A stretch of DNA of 64,000 nt from Phyto melanocephala (lineage: Eukaryota > Arthropoda > Insecta > Diptera > Rhinophoridae): positions 149,698,802-149,762,801 of the forward strand of contig OW799233.1 of NCBI GenBank assembly GCA_941918925.1, read 5' to 3'. This document shows positions 60,614-64,000 of this stretch, piece by piece (position 1 is the first letter of the stretch; each line of letters begins with the position of its first letter). The translations under genes and the position numbers were made by a program. The notes below the pieces were generated by a model. The model saw only the letters and a list, made by a program, of their open reading frames with translations, did no database searches and was not told the DNA's origin.

Positions 60614-60747
60614 ACACAAAAATGTTTTAATCATAAAAACTCTGTGATAAAAACACTTTGAGTACAATACGAAATCTTAAAAGAGATTCAACGAAAACCT
60701 TCACTTATGAAAGCTTTATTAATTTCCGTTAGAATTTAAAAAAATTA

Positions 60748-60753
60748 AATAAA
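60748..60753 (+). promoter_or_regulatory. Candidate poly(A) signal of the kramer-like gene
   Basis: AATAAA 135 bases after the stop codon; another AATAAA lies at 60886-60891. Either could end the transcript. Confidence 0.5.
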
Positions 60754-60891
60754 ATAGAATTAATTTTAAACCTACTTTTAAAACTTTTTTAATTTTTATG
60801 CATTTATGTGCATATAATCTGTCCCTCTATTTCTTTATTTTGGCGTTGTCACTTGTTTTATTTTTGTTCTTAACTTTCAACTTAAAATAAA

Positions 60892-61206
60892 TCTAAACAT
60901 CGACGTATTAAAATTAGAAAGACAGAGATGTTTTGCAAAGGAAATTTTTTAATAAAAGGGAATCTGAGAAAGCTATCAGAAATAACCGTTATGTCATCGC
61001 AGGCAACTAATATATTAACTCCGAACAATAGTTTTTAATGAGATCGAAGCAAATTTCAATTATGTATCAGATTTATATTTATATTGATGTCTCTTCCAAA
61101 TTAGCCCACCTTCGAAAAAAAACAGTATTGAATCGAAATAGTTATAAGTAAATTTAAACAAAAAAGAATCTTATATACCCTTCACACGGTTTCTACCATC
61201 ATTTAA
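60892..61206. other. Downstream flank with a short INE-1-like fragment
   Basis: Mostly unassigned. AATCTTATATACCCTTCACA at about 61168-61190 is the sub-terminal part of an INE-1-like element on the minus strand, cut by the next element. Confidence 0.45.
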
Positions 61207-61925
61207 GGTGAACTCACCCGTTTGTTCTGAACAAAATTTTTTACGGAGAATAACATTTTTTACTGAGAGTTTTCTGCAGAACGATTCACCCATTTCAGAA
61301 AATTTGTCCGAAAAAAGAAAGCTGCCATATAATATAAAAATGCAAACAGTTGTACAAAGTGGCAGCACCGCTAGCAAACTATGTAAATAAATACAAACGT
61401 AAATTATTTCATTAAAATATATGTGAAGAAAATGTCGGATAGAAGAAAACTAAAATTATTATTTTTAATTGAAGTGCATAAAGTCAATTTGCTTGCAAAA
61501 GAAATTTATAAAAAAAAAAATCGAAAATAAAAAGAGTCGCTACTATTTCATTCAATAAAACCTGTTTTAAATAATTATTTTTGTATGCACTATTGCTCAT
61601 GTCATACAAACATTCTCTTCCTGCTTTATTTAATTCTTCTATTAATTTTTGAGCAATATTTTCATTAAATTCCATTTTAATTGTTAATTTTCGGCAAAAA
61701 CCGAAATGTGGCAACCAAATTCAATTTTCATGTAAATATTGTAAAAAAGTGGCATCCCAATTCAGTTTCTTCTGAACAAGAATTAAAATTAAACCAATTC
61801 AAGAAAAAACTTTCTGAACAAAATAATCTCTCTCTCTCTCACTCTCTCTCTCTCAAAAGTAAACCGTCAAACTCAATATAAAAAAAATTTGTTCTGAACT
61901 AAAATTTTATAGGTGAATCCAGCTT
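61207..61925. mobile_element. Harbinger-like TIR element with CT microsatellite
   Basis: TTTAA precedes GGTGAACTCACC at the left and follows GGTGAATCCAGC at the right (complement GCTGGATTCACC). The inverted similarity goes on through GTTCTGAACAAAATTTT. A 3-bp TAA or 5-bp TTTAA target duplication with these ends suits a PIF/Harbinger-type element. A (CT)n run lies at about 61830-61855. It contains the decayed MADF-like frame. Confidence 0.45.
61484..61675 (-). pseudogene. MADF-like coding remnant
   Basis: From the ATG complemented at 61675 the minus strand reads MEFNENIAQKLIEELNKAGR, ECLYDMSNSAYKNNYLKQ, LLNEIVATLF and then decays into F/K-rich text. The LI-E-(x)-LYD-S-YKN spacing matches the start of MADF DNA-binding domains, which occur in accessory proteins of Harbinger-type transposons and in fly transcription factors. 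Only about 50 residues remain. Confidence 0.4.
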
Positions 61926-62532
61926 TAATGACCATGACTGACAATTTGTATAGCAAACAGTTTTATTTTATACGTTTTTAAAGTATTGTATTGGATTTAT
62001 ACAGGGATGGGAAATAGAAAATCTTTTTATATTTTTTTTAACGCAAATGTGTCGTTTTTTTACACTTTGCTAAATTTTGAACTAACAATTTTTTAAACTA
62101 CTTTTTGAAACTCTGCAGAAGCAAACCTTTCTCCATTACCATTTATGATTTATAATACGTATGACGTCTAATAGTACAACATACAACAGAAATTGTGTTC
62201 ATAAGTAAATAAACTAAAACTGTATTTCAATGGATAACATTATATACAATGGGGGATTGTAGATTGAGCAATTGTTGTAAATTTACATCTGAACGAAATC
62301 TATAACGTTTTAGATTTTTATCAGAATTTAGTTAATTTCTGCTAGATTTTTTACTCAAAACAAAATCTGCTTCACACAAAATCACTAGACTTAAACAAAA
62401 TCTACTCAAAATCTAGTATTACGTAAGCTAAGTTTACATTATTTACAATATTTACAAGTCATAAGATCTGTCAAAAATTCGTGTAGAATAAACTTACTTA
62501 AATTGTATAAAAAATTTTAATTAATAGAAGAA

Positions 62533-62768
62533 TAACGTCTAACATACTCAGTTATGTGTTTTTTTACTGAGTTTTGAGGAGAGCAAAAAATGCAATTTAT
62601 TTTGTAAATTTACAGTATTGAACTTACGCGTGCTGATTATTGTTTATTTTTGAAAAAATCAAGATACCTCTAAACGGTTTGGTGAATAGATATACGACCA
62701 ACAATGTTTCAAAATTGAGCAATAAAAAAATTTGAAAAAATTGTTACATAACCGATTATATATGTTAA
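62533..62768. mobile_element. Degraded copy of the MITE at 14824-15064
   Basis: In reverse orientation it shares GTCTAACATACTCAGTTATG, ACTGAGTTTTGAGGAGAGCA, CTAAACGGTTTGGTGAATAG and ACATAACCGATTAT. The terminal ATCGTCGCTGCTCT words are eroded. Confidence 0.6.
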
Positions 62769-63001
62769 AACTAAAGGAAAATAGCTTGTCCTACTATTCA
62801 TGACATAATATTTTTTTAAAAAAAAGTTATTTTATTTTCTAACAAATATTCGCTACAGAATTGGAAATTTCTTTTCAGGGAAAATTTTTTCCCAGAACAA
62901 GCTATTTAATGTTGTAACGAAAAATTGGGTTAAAATAAAATAATTTGTTTCTAAAATCTGATCTCAAGCTTGAGTAATACGACATCGTATTAATTAAAAC
63001 C

Positions 63002-63097
63002 ATGTATATAAGTTTGACATTCCGTTTGTAATTTCTACAATATTCATTTGCGATCTCATTAAGTATAAGTATATGTATGTATATTCTGAACCCTTAT
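63002..63097 (+). mobile_element. 5' fragment of an INE-1-like element
   Basis: ATATAAGTTTGACATTCCGT, then ACAATATTCATTTGCGATCT and AAGTATAAGTAT: a diverged start of the family (without the first hairpin) directly in front of another copy. Confidence 0.55.
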
Positions 63098-63466
63098 TAT
63101 ACCCTTCACCTGTGGTGCACAAGGGTATATATAACTTTGTCATTCCGTTTGATAATTCCAACAATTTTCATTTCCGACCCCATATAGTATATATTTTCTG
63201 AAAGCTTATGAATAGAGGAGTCGATTAAGCCCTGACCGTCTGTCCGTGTGTTGGTTGAAATCAACTTTTAGAAGCAACTATATGTTCCTCAGATCTGTAT
63301 ATGGTATCAATCTCTTGGAAATATCCAGGAATGAATCGCTATTGAATTTCAGCACAATCGCCCCATAACTTTCTGAGATATGAGCAAAAAACCACGACCA
63401 CCTCGTTTTTTTACACAATTACAACAACAACATACATACACACATACATGTAAAAAACATACAAAA
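63098..63466 (+). mobile_element. INE-1-like element, second subfamily, 3'-truncated
   Basis: Start TATACCCTTCACCTGTGGTG-CACAAGGG, TTTCCGACCCCATATAGTAT, GTCTGTCCGTGTG, then AGCAACTATATGTTCCTCAG as in copy G. It stops in the ACAACAACATACATACA stretch, where an opposite-strand copy begins. Confidence 0.75.
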
Positions 63467-64000
63467 AACAAGTAAGAGCGCTATATTCGGCCGTGCCGAA
63501 TCTTATATACCCTTCACACCGTGTAGTCATGCAACAGTAGTTTGTATCACCATTCCATATGATATACGTACAAACATATAAAAACCATACATATATAAAA
63601 ACATCCACATTGTAAAATTATAAATTTACGTATGTATGTTAAAAAAAAATAAAAAAAAATTAAAAAAAAAAATTTAAAAAAAAAATTTAATAAAAAATTT
63701 AAAAAAAAATTTTTTTAAATAATTAAAATATATATAATAAATATGAAACAAAAAAAAATAAAAAAAAATATTTAAAAAAAAATTAAAAAAAATAATAAAA
63801 ATATAAATAATATATTAATTAAAAAATAAAAAAAATTAAAAAAAAAATTAAAAAAAAAAATTTAAAAAAAAATTTTTTTTGGCTCAGCTGGGATTCAATG
63901 CCACGTTTTCTCTAACCAGTATACACGTTTGTATGTATGTATGTTGTTGTTGTAATGTTGTTTTTGTGAAAAAAAAATCGAGGTGGTCGTGGGTTTTTGC
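63467..64000 (-). mobile_element. INE-1-like element on the minus strand, continuing past the window
   Basis: It starts AACAAGTAAGAGCGCTATAT with the perfect tail hairpin ATTCGGC-CGT-GCCGAAT, then TATACCCTTCACACCGTG, a long A-rich tract (about 63645-63880), tRNA-like GGCTCAGCTGGGATTCAATG and the GTGGTCGTGGGTTTTTGC block. The first half of the element lies beyond 64000. Confidence 0.8.

Overview
ORGANISM. The window is very AT-rich eukaryotic DNA with long introns, poly-T/poly-A runs, CATA/TATG microsatellites and many transposon relics. Its commonest repeat has the layout of Drosophila INE-1 (DINE-1): a hairpin start, a conserved TTTCCGACCCCATAAAGTAT block, a GTCTGTCCGTC microsatellite and an ATTCGGC-ACG-GCCGAAT hairpin near the end. 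A higher fly (Schizophora, possibly a calyptrate) is the best guess. LAYOUT. One host gene is visible, on the + strand, in three coding exons: 26542-29044, 45856-47095 and 56415-60613. It encodes a protein with a PLEKHA5/6/7-type PH domain and is probably the ortholog of Drosophila kramer (kmr). The exon phases fit exactly (0/0, then 1/1). From the first good ATG at 26576 the joined frame gives about 2,635 residues. Introns of 16.8 kb and 9.3 kb separate the exons, and the 26.5 kb upstream is intron, 5' region or intergenic. Poly(A) signals follow from 60748. No other convincing host gene and no tRNA or rRNA gene was seen. REPEATS. Almost everything else is mobile-element debris. (i) About ten INE-1/DINE-1-like elements and fragments in at least two subfamilies. 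(ii) At least nine Tc1/mariner-type relics, mostly internally deleted; the best preserved, at 10940-11860, has lost its 5' coding half to a 183-bp inverted copy of its own 3' end. (iii) Several MITE families with clear terminal inverted repeats, including one family present twice in opposite orientation (2039-2768 and 40129-40834). (iv) Repeats with GGGCGTGGC-containing tandem subunits (10.3, 21.2 and 37.9 kb). (v) Two tRNA-derived SINE-like heads. (vi) A Harbinger-like element with MADF-like coding remains. MOST INTERESTING OBJECT. At 33606-34782 a 1.18-kb palindromic element, flanked by a 13-bp direct repeat, is built from four direct and inverted copies of a ~240-bp unit. Each unit contains what reads as a type I hammerhead ribozyme: both core boxes, stem II, a palindromic ATGCAT stem III and a two-part stem I. 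Ribozyme plus direct/inverted repeats plus a variable-length target duplication suggests Penelope-like terminal repeats. Several nested insertions give relative ages for the families.
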